Assembly: GCA_002205965.3 (NCBI GenBank)
Contig: NADL03000624.1
Coordinates: 744,001 to 808,000 of the forward strand
DNA from: Kappaphycus alvarezii
Taxonomy: Eukaryota; Rhodophyta; Florideophyceae; Gigartinales; Solieriaceae
Direction: 5' to 3'
Length of the DNA stretch: 64,000 bases
The notes under the pieces are model-generated. The model had not been told where the DNA came from. It saw only the letters and a program-made list of their open reading frames with translations, and made no database searches. A program made the position numbers and the translations under genes. Below are positions 22,529 through 32,017 of the stretch, in pieces (the first letter of the stretch is position 1; each line of letters begins with the position of its first letter).

Positions 22529-23370
22529 ATGTCTAATGCCGAATCCTTCTCTGCTGCATCAACCGGTTCCCGTATCGAAGCCCTTGAAAACAAGTTTTCA
22601 ACCCTCGAGAATCAAGTCTCCGAAGTCGTCAATTTGCTCAATGTTGGTGCCGGTCCTTCCGCCGAAGCCGCTCCCGCTGGGCCCTCCGCTGCCGCAGATC
22701 CGCCGTCTGACCCCGCCGATCAAGCCACGGCCGCCGCCGAGGCCTTCAAGGTTGGGTAACTGCAGGTTTCACTGCCGCCCCCAAGTGCCGAGCAGGTGGG
22801 CGAAACCTTCGCTACTCGGCGAGCTTACGCCTGCACCGGTAAGCTCAACAAGTTCGAAAAACCTCTCACCGTCGCTCTGTTTCCTGCAAAAAGGTTTATT
22901 CGGAACTTGAAGGTCTGTTTGGGCGCATCAAGACAGCCAACCAAAGGGACGGGTGGGAAGCCGAAGTCCTCTGTAACGTGGGCAACAACTGCCAAAACGC
23001 CCTCGCCAGTGCTCATCGAGTCACTGAAGCCTTGGCTGCTAAGGACGTCCAAGCCGCTGCCGAGGCCTTCGTTGTACTACACCATTTTCTTGAAGCTTCC
23101 TATTCCAGGGTGTTGGAACGAGTTGATTTCTTCACCGACTCTTTGGAATCCGGTAAATCAGAGTCTATTCTTCTCCAGAAGTACGTAAGAGAAAACGACT
23201 TCCCCTACGCATCCGACTTGTACCGACCTATCAAGCAGAAGTTTGCCGAGCTCCGTTCGCAAGCTTACGCGAAGGAATTCAACAAGCAACAAGCCGCTGG
23301 AAATCGTCGCCCTCCGAAGAGACCTGGAAAGAACCAGCCTGGTCCGGCCGATAAGCCTAGTCGCAAGTAA
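22529..23370 (+). pseudogene. Element C gag-like ORF, frameshifted
   Basis: The ATG at 22529 starts 'MSNAESFSAASTGSRIEALE', with a likely coiled coil ('RIEALENKFSTLENQVSEVVNLLN') followed by an Ala/Pro-rich linker. A stop lies at 22757. The same frame continues to 'FATRRAYACTGKLNKFEKPL', and after a frameshift near 22893 a second frame reads on to 23370 with a basic Pro-rich end ('NRRPPKRPGKNQPGPADK'). DIRS-like elements carry such a first ORF, often without zinc knuckles. No domain could be named. Confidence 0.6.
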
Positions 23371-23401
23371 ATCGATAGTCTCCGCCGTCTTTTCGCCCTA
23401 G

Positions 23402-24410
23402 GTATCAAGTCCCATGGCGCAACACTCAACACGCCGCCCCGCTTTGGTCCCAGACCCTTCAAGCCTTCGAATTACTTCTTCAGGCGCTCCGTTTTTGAGT
23501 TTAAGAGCGCCCGGTGAAAACATCCCTTTCAGACACTCAATTTTGTCTCCCTCAAATCCCTATCGATCCCTCCGACCGGGAATTCTTCGACGACGCAATC
23601 AAGGACGCCCTTCAACGCCGAACGTACGAAGAAATCTCAGCAGCCGAGGCTTTCCGTCTGCACAAGGATGGCTACCCGATCTCAAACGCATTCTTTGCAG
23701 TTAACGGGGAAAAACAGCGGTTGGTTGTAAACCTTTCACGCCAGTCTACGTTGTTTCGAAACGTGCCTGTCAAAATGGAAACCCTGGAAGGGTTCGCTCT
23801 GGATATCAAGCGTACAGACTTCCTTTTCTCGTTCGATATCGCCAAGGGCTTCCACCATTTTCGATTACATCCCGATATTCGCAACGGGTTCATTTTCAAG
23901 GTGGACAACCGATATTTCCGCTGTATCGCCCTCCTCTTTGGATGGAAGCTTTCGCCGGCATATTTTATCAAAGTAATGAGGCTCCTCGTCTGCTTCGTCA
24001 GAAACTGCCTTCTTCTGCGTATGCACCCGTACATGGACGACTTTCTGGTCACAGTTCGCCGTCGCTCTCGTCTTCACAAATCTCGCGGCCAAATTGACCG
24101 TCTTTTGAAGGCTTGCGGACTACAACGCAAGGACGACAACAAAAATTGGACCAGCACGCAGTGCATCGAATACCTCGGGCTTACTATCGACACCGTCCGT
24201 ATGATGTTTGGAGTAACTGCAAAGCGAATGGCAAAACTCAAGGGCATTTCGCAACAGTTGCTCCGCCAAGCACGTCGGAACCGCCGCCTGGTCGACGTCC
24301 AACTGTTACGCCACTTCGCGGGGAGTGGCCACATCGTGCTCCCTGGCCATGCCACTCGCACGGTTCTACACCCGATCCATCTACGATTGGCTCAAAATGA
24401 ACGCATATAA
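23402..24410 (+). pseudogene. Element C reverse transcriptase (DIRS type)
   Basis: Open from about 23505. 'DGYPISNAFFAVNGEKQRLVVNLS' is the R/K-x-hydrophobic-D/N block of DIRS RT. 'TDFLFSFDIAKGFHHFRLHPD' carries the first catalytic Asp, 'RCIALLFGWKLSPAYFIKVM' is the PFGL..AP block, and 'RMHPYMDDFLV' is the catalytic YMDD. Then 'IEYLGLTIDTVRMMFGVTAKR' follows. The frame ends at 24410, where similarity continues in another frame (24325 on, 'SLAMPLARFYTRSIYDWL'), so a frameshift lies near 24320. A further frame break lies near 23505. Confidence 0.85.
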
Positions 24411-25322
24411 CTCAGGGAAACGGGTGAAGCTGCTTCACTCAGCGATTCAGGACTTCAAACACTGGCGCGATCTAGCTCACAGTCCGCCAGAGAGGCCAGT
24501 ATCGAACCCATCCCCTACGCTGGCGCTCCACTCAGACGTATCGACGACCATCGGTCAAGGGGGAACCTTGGGCTCCATTTTTCAACCGGGGCCCAAGGAA
24601 TCTGGGAAGCTCGTGGCTTATGGGATCCTTTTCTTCGCGTCAAGCCAATAAAATTCTTGGAAGTCCGCGCCGTGACGGACAACATCCGGTCGTTCGCCAA
24701 CATTCTCAGATCAGGGGCTCATCTCAGAGTATGGGAGGACAACCAAGCAGTCGTGGCAATTCTAAACGCCATGACAACCAAGTCCCGACCACTCATGCAA
24801 GAACTCCGAGTGTTACACCGCTTGTTACAGAAGCTGGGAATCTCCATAGAGGCACGTTACCTCCCGCCAGCAGTCAATCGATTCGCAGATCGGTTGTCAC
24901 GACTACACACCCTCGACGATTGGAGGATCAATCAGGAGACACTCCGACCGCTGCTGGAATCATACCGCCCGACTATCGACAGACTCGCCGACAGCAGCAA
25001 CAAGGTCTGCGCCAAGTTCAACAGCGAATTCTCGTGTCCTGGCTCCCTGAGGATCAACGCGTTACAACAAGACTGGCGTTCGGAGCTCAATTTTTGGAAT
25101 CCTCCTCTCAAATTGATTCCACTCGTCGTGAACAAGATCTGCCACGGACAAGCGAAAGGAATGCTGGCCACGCCTTGCTGGCTTGCTCAGCAATGGTTCA
25201 CGAAATTGCTCCGTTTGGCTCGTCCGTACGTTTTCGACGCAGAAGATCTTTACCTCCCGCCAATTTGGGCCCCGAGGACATTGCCCGCTCCTCCGTGGAA
25301 ATTGGCCGTCTGGAAAAAATAG
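24411..25322 (+). pseudogene. Element C RNase H (DIRS type)
   Basis: 'LALHSDVSTTIGQGGTLG' supplies the first Asp (the SDAS..GWG block). A frame change near 24630 leads to 'FLEVRAVTDNIRSF' (catalytic Glu), then 'LRVWEDNQAVVAILN' (second Asp) and 'RYLPPAVNRFADRLSRLHTLDDW', the N..AD.LSR motif with the last Asp. All catalytic acids are visible. The motif spacing is that of DIRS-like RNase H. The tail to 25322 leads toward the recombinase. Confidence 0.8.
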
Positions 25323-25424
25323 CAGAAGAAGCCCGGACTCTACTTGTGGCCGTCACGCTACAACAATCGGTGCTTATAGTAGCTGGGCTGGGGAAACTAC
25401 TGGGGGTACTACCATCGCTCGTTT

Positions 25425-26408
25425 ATGCCGAAAACGAGGGCACCGAACAAGTGGAGATCAAACGAAATTTTGTGGAAGAATTGGCTGGAATTCTGCTCTC
25501 AAGATGGTATTGACCCATTCTCTGGAAATGAAGGCGCTGTCCTTCGGTATCTCGGTTGGCTCTTCGAAGAGAACAAGGTCAGTGCGGGCTCAGTACGCAA
25601 CTATCTCTCGGCGGTCACTACGGCGCACACTCGTATCGGGCGGTCTCTGGAACTCACAACACTCATACAATTGGCTGTGGATGCCTTCCAACAAGAGGAC
25701 AGAGACCGAAAGTTGCTCTCAGACCCGCTTACAGAGCGGCGTGGTCTGCCAAGCTCAGTTGCTCGTCGAATCTTCGCTCTCGCACTGGCCTCTCCGGACA
25801 CTGATGTAGAATTTCTACTTAACGCCTGCGCTGTACTCGTCAGCTACATTTTCTTTGAACGTGGCGAAGCTGGGGTGTCTATGTTGCTGACCAACATCAC
25901 CGTCACTCCAGATTCAATCAACATCGCCATCGCGCTTCGGAAGAATCGCAACCGAGTTGCCCACACCCTTTCTTACCGCCGAAATCCCCGCTTCGATACT
26001 AGCGTGATCGATCTGGTCCGTCTTTATGATACTCTACGCCGCTCAAACCGATCTGGGAGCAAATATTTTTGGGCTTTACCTGGGACTCGTCTTTCCACAA
26101 GCGCAAGAACCATTACTCTTTGGCTCCAGTTTTTTCTCGCTCGTGCTCAAGTTACACCGCCGCCTCAATTTTCTTGGTCCTCGCACTCGCTGCGCATGGG
26201 TGCCGCCTCGGAATTTGCAGCGATTGGGGTTCAAGAATGGCGCATATTGATATGGGGAGATTGGTCCGCTGGACCCACATTCCGCGAGTCCTATCTGGAT
26301 GCTAGGGTGATGAAATGTGATGATTCGCTTTTTTCTTCGGTTACTTGGTGTGACCTCACTCTCTTTATCACGTACCTGTGGTACATTTGGTTTTCTCTAT
26401 TGTTTTAA
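25425..26408 (+). CDS. Element C tyrosine recombinase
   Basis: Open frame of 327 codons with an N-terminal helical SAM-like part ('WKNWLEFCSQDGIDPFSG...', 'SVRNYLSAVTTAH') and a catalytic part. Catalytic residues read as Arg in 'YIFFERGEAGVS', His-x-x-Arg in 'SWSSHSLRMGAASEFAAIG', Gly-Asp-Trp in 'LIWGDWSAG' and nucleophile Tyr in 'TFRESYLDARV'. It would integrate the element without a target duplication. The start is not certain, since RNase H and recombinase may be one polyprotein. The only ORF of element C without a visible break. Confidence 0.8.
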   Translation: MPKTRAPNKWRSNEILWKNWLEFCSQDGIDPFSGNEGAVLRYLGWLFEENKVSAGSVRNYLSAVTTAHTRIGRSLELTTLIQLAVDAFQQEDRDRKLLSDPLTERRGLPSSVARRIFALALASPDTDVEFLLNACAVLVSYIFFERGEAGVSMLLTNITVTPDSINIAIALRKNRNRVAHTLSYRRNPRFDTSVIDLVRLYDTLRRSNRSGSKYFWALPGTRLSTSARTITLWLQFFLARAQVTPPPQFSWSSHSLRMGAASEFAAIGVQEWRILIWGDWSAGPTFRESYLDARVMKCDDSLFSSVTWCDLTLFITYLWYIWFSLLF

Positions 26409-26411
26409 TTC

Positions 26412-26683
26412 GGTGGAATGATTGGAAAATTATGGGTGAATATGATAAGGTGGCTTCGACGTGGCTGTGATCCACAACTGGAAGCAAGTCACGCTGTCAC
26501 GTCTGCATCTCGAATGCATTTGCATCCGCCAGACTGTAAGCCACTCGAGACATGGCCACGTTGGCAGCTTACCGTTGCTCAAGGACTTGATGTGCGATCA
26601 CAACCCGTCGAACAGTTCTATATAACCGACAACTTGGAAACCTTAGCCACAACTTCTGGTCCCCCAAGTCGTCGCTTGTTCTC
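26412..26683 (+). repeat. Element C right direct repeat
   Basis: Second copy of 22191-22463, ending at gtcgtcgcttgttctc. It starts four bases after the recombinase stop codon. Confidence 0.8.
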
Positions 26684-26767
26684 CCGCCTCCCGCCCTCCA
26701 TTAATCCTTTATGGCCCAATCACAAGCCGTCTTTTGTTCTTGATTTATGTGATATTTTACGTCATGA

Positions 26768-26895
26768 TTTTTTTGTTATGGATATTATGATTCAAGTCTC
26801 ACGCAAACGCAGAAACCGGTGGAAGTGTTGATTTGGTTCTGGTCAGAGGATCAACGCGCATATTGGTCACGGGCGTATGACCGCGCTACTCTCCT
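26768..26895 (+). pseudogene. 5' part of an unknown ORF split by element E
   Basis: One frame is open from the stop at 26765-26767 to the CTCCT duplicated by element E, reading for example 'LIWFWSEDQRAYWSRAYDR'. Across the 19.5-kb insertion the same frame continues at 46419. There is no in-frame ATG in this part, so it may be an exon (AG dinucleotides lie just upstream) or a chance frame. The Trp/Tyr content is not that of the surrounding repeats. No domain is recognised. It could also be the 3' flank of element C. Confidence 0.35.
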
Positions 26896-27517
26896 TGTGG
26901 GAAATAATCCGATAGGTTCGTCAGTAGCGTAGAGAGTTGGTAGAGCATGGATAAACCTATAGGCTACAGTAAATACCAATTGGGAGAAAGAGTTTGCAAG
27001 GAAGCGTAGGATAGTACGACGTTCAATGGGCGGACGGTTAACCTACTGGGGTGAAGGAGTCCAGGGAGTTGCCGGCGGCTTGGAGACGGATTTGTGGCTT
27101 ATCAGGTGCTTACCTCTTTACTCGAACCATCAAGAATTGACAAACCCATATAGGGAAAAGATCTAAAACGCCGGCGATGGGACTGTAAGGGAGCAATGGC
27201 CCAAAGGAAAGGGTATCTAACAAGGAATCCAGCGCCTGTAGGAAAGGTGAGCCACGAGCTCACCTTCCCAAACCCTCTGACGGTGCGTACCTTGCGGGAG
27301 TCTACGACATTTCCCTGAGGGCTGCACTGTATCCAACGGGACCTTACAGTAGTCTCCCATCGGGATCCTAAAATCTCCATCCATGACGACCAGCAATGCA
27401 CTTCAGGCAACCCACTGGAACATTACACCAAACCACTCGGCTTACATTAATCCAACAGGGAGCGGACGCAAATTTGGAAGCGAGCGCGCAAACCATTTGG
27501 GACGCCATTATACCACA
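26896..27517 (-). repeat. Element E 3' LTR
   Basis: TG...CA ends (+ strand TGTGGGAAAT...TACCACA). The inner side is followed on + by gagccccctctc, the complement of a polypurine tract (GAGAGGGGGCTC, 27518-27529). Confidence 0.88.
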
Positions 27518-27985
27518 GAGCCCCCTCTCAAGACCGCGGCACGACCCCGTGACGCTAACGGCTCGAAAGTCCACCTATGGGAAAATTTCGTCTTCCAAGA
27601 ATCACACCAGCAACGAGAAAATCCATTATGGCCGACAGAAATCCATCAGGTAGACCCATTAAAATTCAAAAAAAACCGTTGGGGAATGGTCTTTGTCTCA
27701 TCCTCATCGGGTATTTCGCCCGACACGGCAAAAACGACTGAACCACCTAGCGGTACAAAAGCCGAAAGTCCCGCATCCCTTTTGGCAACCAGTCCCTCTG
27801 GTTATCAACCATCACTTGCAAACCCTTCATCCATTCCTTCACGATCCTCTGCTCTCCCCATCCTCATGCAACCGTCTGGTACTCCGTCCTCTGGAGCGGG
27901 GCGTGGTCCCTTCCAACCGGTTCGCTACCTTCCGAATAAACTTACCCCTGCCGGGGTCCTCAATTCCACGCACTGCATCCTATAG
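27383..27985 (+). other. ORF starting in the E LTR, antisense to element E
   Basis: A 200-codon ATG-to-stop frame on + that begins in the 3' LTR and runs into the element opposite to its genes. Ser/Pro-rich ('SGYQPSLANPSSIPSRSSAL'). Its first 45 codons also occur from the other LTR (46281 on), where they run into flanking DNA instead. No domain. I list it because B and D also carry antisense frames in this position. Chance is a fair alternative. Confidence 0.25.
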
Positions 27986-28166
27986 GTCCATGGTAATCTG
28001 CAGGTCAACACAAATGGCAACAACCTGAGGGTAAGCCTCATTCCGAAATGGGTTACCAAACCAAAAGGTAACCTAACCAATCCAACAATTCTGCCAATTC
28101 TGCCCCTCCCCTCCCTTCCTGAGGTGAGGCAAATCCCGAGGGTCAATGTTGATACTTGTTGGGTGG

Positions 28167-28640
28167 TTAAATTCCCTTCGAGCGCCAGTAACGGATTATG
28201 AAGTGCTCTGGGATGTCCGCTTCGCCTTCCCAGGTATCATCCGCTGGGACATACCCGTACCAACGAACCTTATACTGGTACCCTGATCCATGACGGCGGT
28301 GACGAACCAAACGGTCAACAGCGAACTCGTCCGACTCTGGTTGCGTATCCAGGGGTGGGGTAGTAGGTTCCGTGGGGGGTACCGCGTTGTCCGTCTGGGT
28401 AGCTTCCAGTCTGCGAGGTTTGATTGAGATACAGTCCTTGCTAACCTTATGGACTATGCACTCTTCATCTATCGATACCGTATGGGTTTGGACTCCAAAA
28501 ACCTTAAAGGGACCAGTAGTCTTCAATATCAGCTTCTTGGATAGGTTATAGTCTTCTTCCAATCGGTTTCCGTCGTCCGTTCGGTACCTCTGGTTGGACC
28601 GTGGTCGGCCTAGGTACACTTCATCGCCAGCGTTAACCAC
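28167..28640 (-). pseudogene. Element E integrase tail and chromodomain
   Basis: 157 codons on the minus strand. The N-terminal part is the integrase C-terminal module ('GDEVYLGRPRSN', 'TTGPFKVFGVQTHTVSI', the GPF.I module). After an acidic/Pro linker comes 'FAVDRLVRHRRHGSGYQYKV' and 'RWYGYVPADDTWEGEADIPE', a chromodomain with the aromatic and W-E residues of chromoviruses. It is in the same frame as 29060-28659 but separated from it by a stop at 28659. Confidence 0.85.
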
Positions 28641-28658
28641 AATGGGAGCCCGGATTGC

Positions 28659-29690
28659 CTAATCAAAGTCGGCTTTATACCTGCGTTGGGCGGCACTCGA
28701 CTTGGTGGCCGCGGCCTTTAGGTCTTCTGCTAACTTCCGTAGGTCTATCTTCTTAAATTGGGCCGCCGTCATGCCTTCATCACCATATTTGGATACATCC
28801 ACTGACGGTACAGAGGCCTCATGGATTGACGGGGGATGCCTGGTTAAAACCAGGTTAAAAGGCGTCGTCCCAGTGGTTTGGTGCACTTGCGTGTTGTACG
28901 CATAGGTGAGCGGTTCCACGTAACGATCCCAATCCCTTTGGTTCTCTGCGACATAATCCGCAAACGCTGCACGATGGTCTTGTTGTATCGCTCCACTTGC
29001 CCATTGGTTTGTGGGTGATACGCCGTAGTGAACCATAAGGAAGAACCCAGAAGTTGGCATACCGCTGTAAAGAACTTGCTCGCAAACTGGGGACCATTAT
29101 CCGTTAGGACATAAAGGGGAACACCATAGGGATAGACCCAGTAGGTGAGGAAGGCCTGAGCCACGGTTGTCGACTTCGTGTCCGCAAGGGGGATTGCTCG
29201 GCAAATCTTTGAAAACCTGTCGTTAATCACGACGACATGCCTTTTGCCTCCTTTGGTTTTGGGTAGCGGTCCTAGTAGGTCCATGGCGACAAATTCCAAA
29301 GGGCCGGTAGCCGGGAAGGTCTTCAGATAGTTTTGATGCTTCCTTAGGGTCCCTCTTGCCTTCACACACTGGTCACAATCCGCAACGGTATTGAACACGT
29401 CGTTCGCCATTTGGGGCCAATAGAACTCGCGCCTGATGGAGTCGTAAATTTTCGTACCACCAAGGTGTCCAGCCAAAACGGAATAGTGTGCCTTAGCTAG
29501 GATTCTTGCTCGGAGGGATTTCGGTACGACAACCTGGACAGCTACATCCAGCTTGGACAGACGAACCAGCAGGCCGGAACCCGCGATGTGGAAGGAGGTA
29601 TTAGGTGCGTCCACCTGTTTGGTCATCTCCTTACAATAGGGATCGTTGGCTTGCTCCTGTAGGAATTCCTCTGCCGTAATGGGCAAATCC
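28659..29690 (-). pseudogene. Element E integrase
   Basis: From 29686 the minus strand reads a His-His-Cys-Cys zinc domain ('AKAHYSVLAGHLGGTKIYD' ... 'ADCDQCVKARG'), then 'EFVAMDLLGPLPKTKGG' (first Asp), 'YVLTDNGPQFASKFF' (second Asp) and 'TNGQVERYNKT' (Glu): a complete D,D-E core. A frameshift near 28990-29060 moves the end ('WDRYVEPLTYAYNTQVHQTTG') to another frame. The domain order and the N-Q-V-E-R-Y-N signature are those of Ty3/gypsy. Confidence 0.88.
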
Positions 29691-30256
29691 TGATCGGCTG
29701 AATACCGGCGAGCTCATAGCCTAAGGCAAAGCACGGCACATCGTCATCCAATTGGGACTGATCGGCTCCTTTGGTTTCCAGGCGGGATGTAGAATCTGCT
29801 AGGTTGTGTTTCCTCCCAGGATTGTACCGGACCTCGTAGTCGAAGTCGGCGAGGCGGAAACGCCAACGAGCCAGTCTCCCTTTAGAATCCTTTAGGTTCA
29901 ACAACCACAACAAAGCCTGATGGTCCGTTCGGATAACGAACTTGGTTACTTCTAAATACGGTCGCAACGTTAACAAACTCCAGACGACTGACGAACATTC
30001 CCTTTCGGTAGTGGAATAATTACGTTCGGGTTTCGTCAGAGTCCGACTTCAATACCCGATTGGTTTCAACATCTTGTCTTGTTCCTGGAGGAGGCAGCGT
30101 CCCACTTGGGTCTTTGAGGCATCCGTGTCCACATAATAGGTTTGACTAACGCGGGGCAAAGCCAAAATGGGAGGATGGAGTAACGCCAAGCGGAAAGAGT
30201 CAAAAGGCTTTGAACTCATCATCCGTTAAGGTTTCAAATCTAGTTGGTTGATCCTT
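29623..30256 (-). pseudogene. Element E RNase H
   Basis: 29976-29623 reads 'TLRPYLEVTKFVIRTDHQALLWLL' (TDH..L.WL, catalytic Asp), then 'LADFDYEVRYNPGRKHNLAD' and 'STSRL' (the N-AD..SR motif). Upstream, 30256-29977 is the RNase H N-terminus in other frames ('YYVDTDASKTQVG', 'YSTTERECSSVVW'), including the first Asp and the Glu. Two frameshifts. Confidence 0.78.
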
Positions 30257-31501
30257 TCACAATTTGCGGTTCAAGGGAGCCGCGATCTTTGCGAACTTGT
30301 GTACAAACCTTCGATAGACATTGCAAATGCCCAAAAAGGAACGCAATTCCGACTGTTCAGTGGGAGGTCGCGCGTGCTTCAGGGCCTCGACGTTCTTTGT
30401 CGCGACTTCCAATTTCCCTGGACGGATGACATGACCCAAATAGTCAATGGATGCCTCGAAGAAACTGCACTTCTTCAACTTGGGGGATATACCAGCCGCT
30501 TGGATCAGTTTCAAAACCGTTCGGAGATGTCCAAAATGTTCCGTCGGGTTTTTGGAATAGATAATGAGGTCATCGAGATACACCAACGCATATTGCCATT
30601 TGCATCGCGCAAGGATGATATCGAGAGCCATCTGAAAAGTTGCGGGAGCATTTTTCAGTCCAAATGGCATGCGCATGAAACAATATAATCCTGAATGGCA
30701 AATAAAGGACGTTTTGTCCTGATCCGATGGGTTCACTGGGACTTGCCAGTATCTGCAATTTTCATCCAAGGTGGTAACGACTTCTGCATCTCCCAGGGAG
30801 TCAATACACTCATCCACCCTAGGTATAGGGTAAGATTCCACGCAGAAACGGAGCGTACCATCTGGTTTAGGGATGAGGACCACAGGGCTCGCCCATTCCG
30901 AATCGGAGGGCTCGATTACCCCTTCCTTCAACATTCTTGCCACTTCAGTTCGTTCAACCTCTCTAGCTTTCATTCCTGCACGGTAAGGCTGCTGGTGAAC
31001 CGGTTGAGCATCCGGTACGAGATTAATCCTATGGGTTGTGGCCTTGATTTGCCCCAGGTGGCCTGACCACATTTCTTTGAACTCCTCCAACAGGTTGATG
31101 ACCTGCTGCCGCGTACAGGGATAGTCAACACCAATATGAACGGTCTCTCTCCAGTCCGGTTCTTCTCTCCGGTCGGCAACGATCTCTTTCTTGGTTTGTA
31201 TGGCATAGATGGCCTGCGGTGCCTGCAATGCGTGTCCCAATACTTGATTCTTCTTTACCCTGACCGGCCGGTGACTAAAGTTTGAAACCACAATGGGAAA
31301 CGGTACCAAGGGGTGTATGTCTTGGACACCATTCGCCATCAGGGTCAAGTTCTTCAATGCCGTTCGGGGTGCATTCTGAATCAAGCGTAGGCCTGCAGCA
31401 TCCGATTGGACTTGCACAACCATCTTGGAGAAGGCGGGAATCGTAACCGGCTTGGCAACTCTAACCTTTGTTGATGTTGTTGCCTCCGGACGGTCGACCA
31501 C
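30257..31501 (-). pseudogene. Element E reverse transcriptase, with small deletion
   Basis: 414 codons. The N-terminal connector holds 'EEFKEMWSGHLGQIKATTHR'. RT proper runs 'EWASPVVLIPKPDGTLRFCV' then directly 'ESYPIPRVDECIDSLG': about 11 residues present in element D at this place ('DYRKLNALTVKD') are missing. Then come 'VVTTLDENCRYWQVPV' (first Asp), 'MRMPFGLKNAPATFQMALD', 'YALVYLDDLIIYSK' (YLDD) and 'YLGHVIRPGKLEV'. The deletion removes the fingers segment with the conserved Asp-Tyr-Arg, so activity is unlikely. A TAG at 31511 separates RT from protease in the same frame. Confidence 0.88.
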
Positions 31502-31510
31502 CTTACCTCA

Positions 31511-31960
31511 CTAACCAACCGATAGGATTGCCACCGATGGTGAGTCATACAGCATAACCTTTCGCCTTGCTGGTATGATAGCCTTCACGAACCGGTCGAT
31601 GAAGCTCGTCCCCAGGATACAACTTGTCGCCAAGTTGTTAATCACCAGGAATTGCACCTTCGCAACCAGGTTACCCATTCTCAAATGAAGGGGAATTACC
31701 GCGATCGGTTTTATCCGATTGTTGGACACGTCGAGCAACCGGGAGCGGACCTTGTAAGGTAGTGCAAACTTTCTCCAATTGGTAGGTAGGTTTTTAACAT
31801 GGATGATATTGGGTCCAGCTCCGGTATCTAACACGCCCTTGACCGAGAACAACTGTGACGGCGTGAATCCATAGGACAGAGAAACCTTGTAATGGCTCTT
31901 CTTGAGGAAGAATACTGTGTCATCAATATACTCCCCCCTCCTGGATTATGCCAACTTCTG
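31511..31960 (-). pseudogene. Element E aspartic protease
   Basis: The minus strand reads 'FSVKGVLDTGAGPNIIHVK', the D-T-G-A catalytic motif, and later 'LATSCILGTSFIDRFV', the hydrophobic-Gly (I-L-G) motif. It is in the same frame as gag, separated from it by TAG (32018-32020) and TAA (about 31949), and in frame with RT beyond another TAG. The catalytic residues are intact. Confidence 0.8.
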
Positions 31961-32017
31961 GTTCGGCAACCGACGGGTAAGGGGTGCGCGTGATACCAGA
32001 GGAAGTTGGCTAATTTT

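Larger units (their letters stand above)
22191..26683 (+). mobile_element. Element C: DIRS-like retrotransposon (tyrosine recombinase type)
   Basis: Direct repeats of about 272 bp (22191-22463 and 26412-26683) flank, in order, a gag-like ORF, an RT with YMDD, an RNase H and a tyrosine recombinase. Recombinase in place of integrase, and RNase H after RT, define the DIRS order. Flanking direct rather than inverted repeats point to the PAT/Ngaro side. No target duplication is seen, as expected for recombinase-mediated insertion. gag, RT and RNase H each contain frameshifts, while the recombinase frame is open over its whole length. The outer limits are taken from the repeats and may be slightly wider. 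Confidence 0.8.

Noticed and set aside
24620..25513. 297-codon + ORF overlapping RNase H and recombinase of element C
   Set aside because: It lies in another phase than the motif-bearing frames (WEDNQAV, FADRLSR) and has no recognisable content.
26920..26960. tRNA-like A box in the E LTR (tagcgtagagagttggtagagcatgg)
   Set aside because: No B box at the right distance and no cloverleaf; I do not call a tRNA or SINE.
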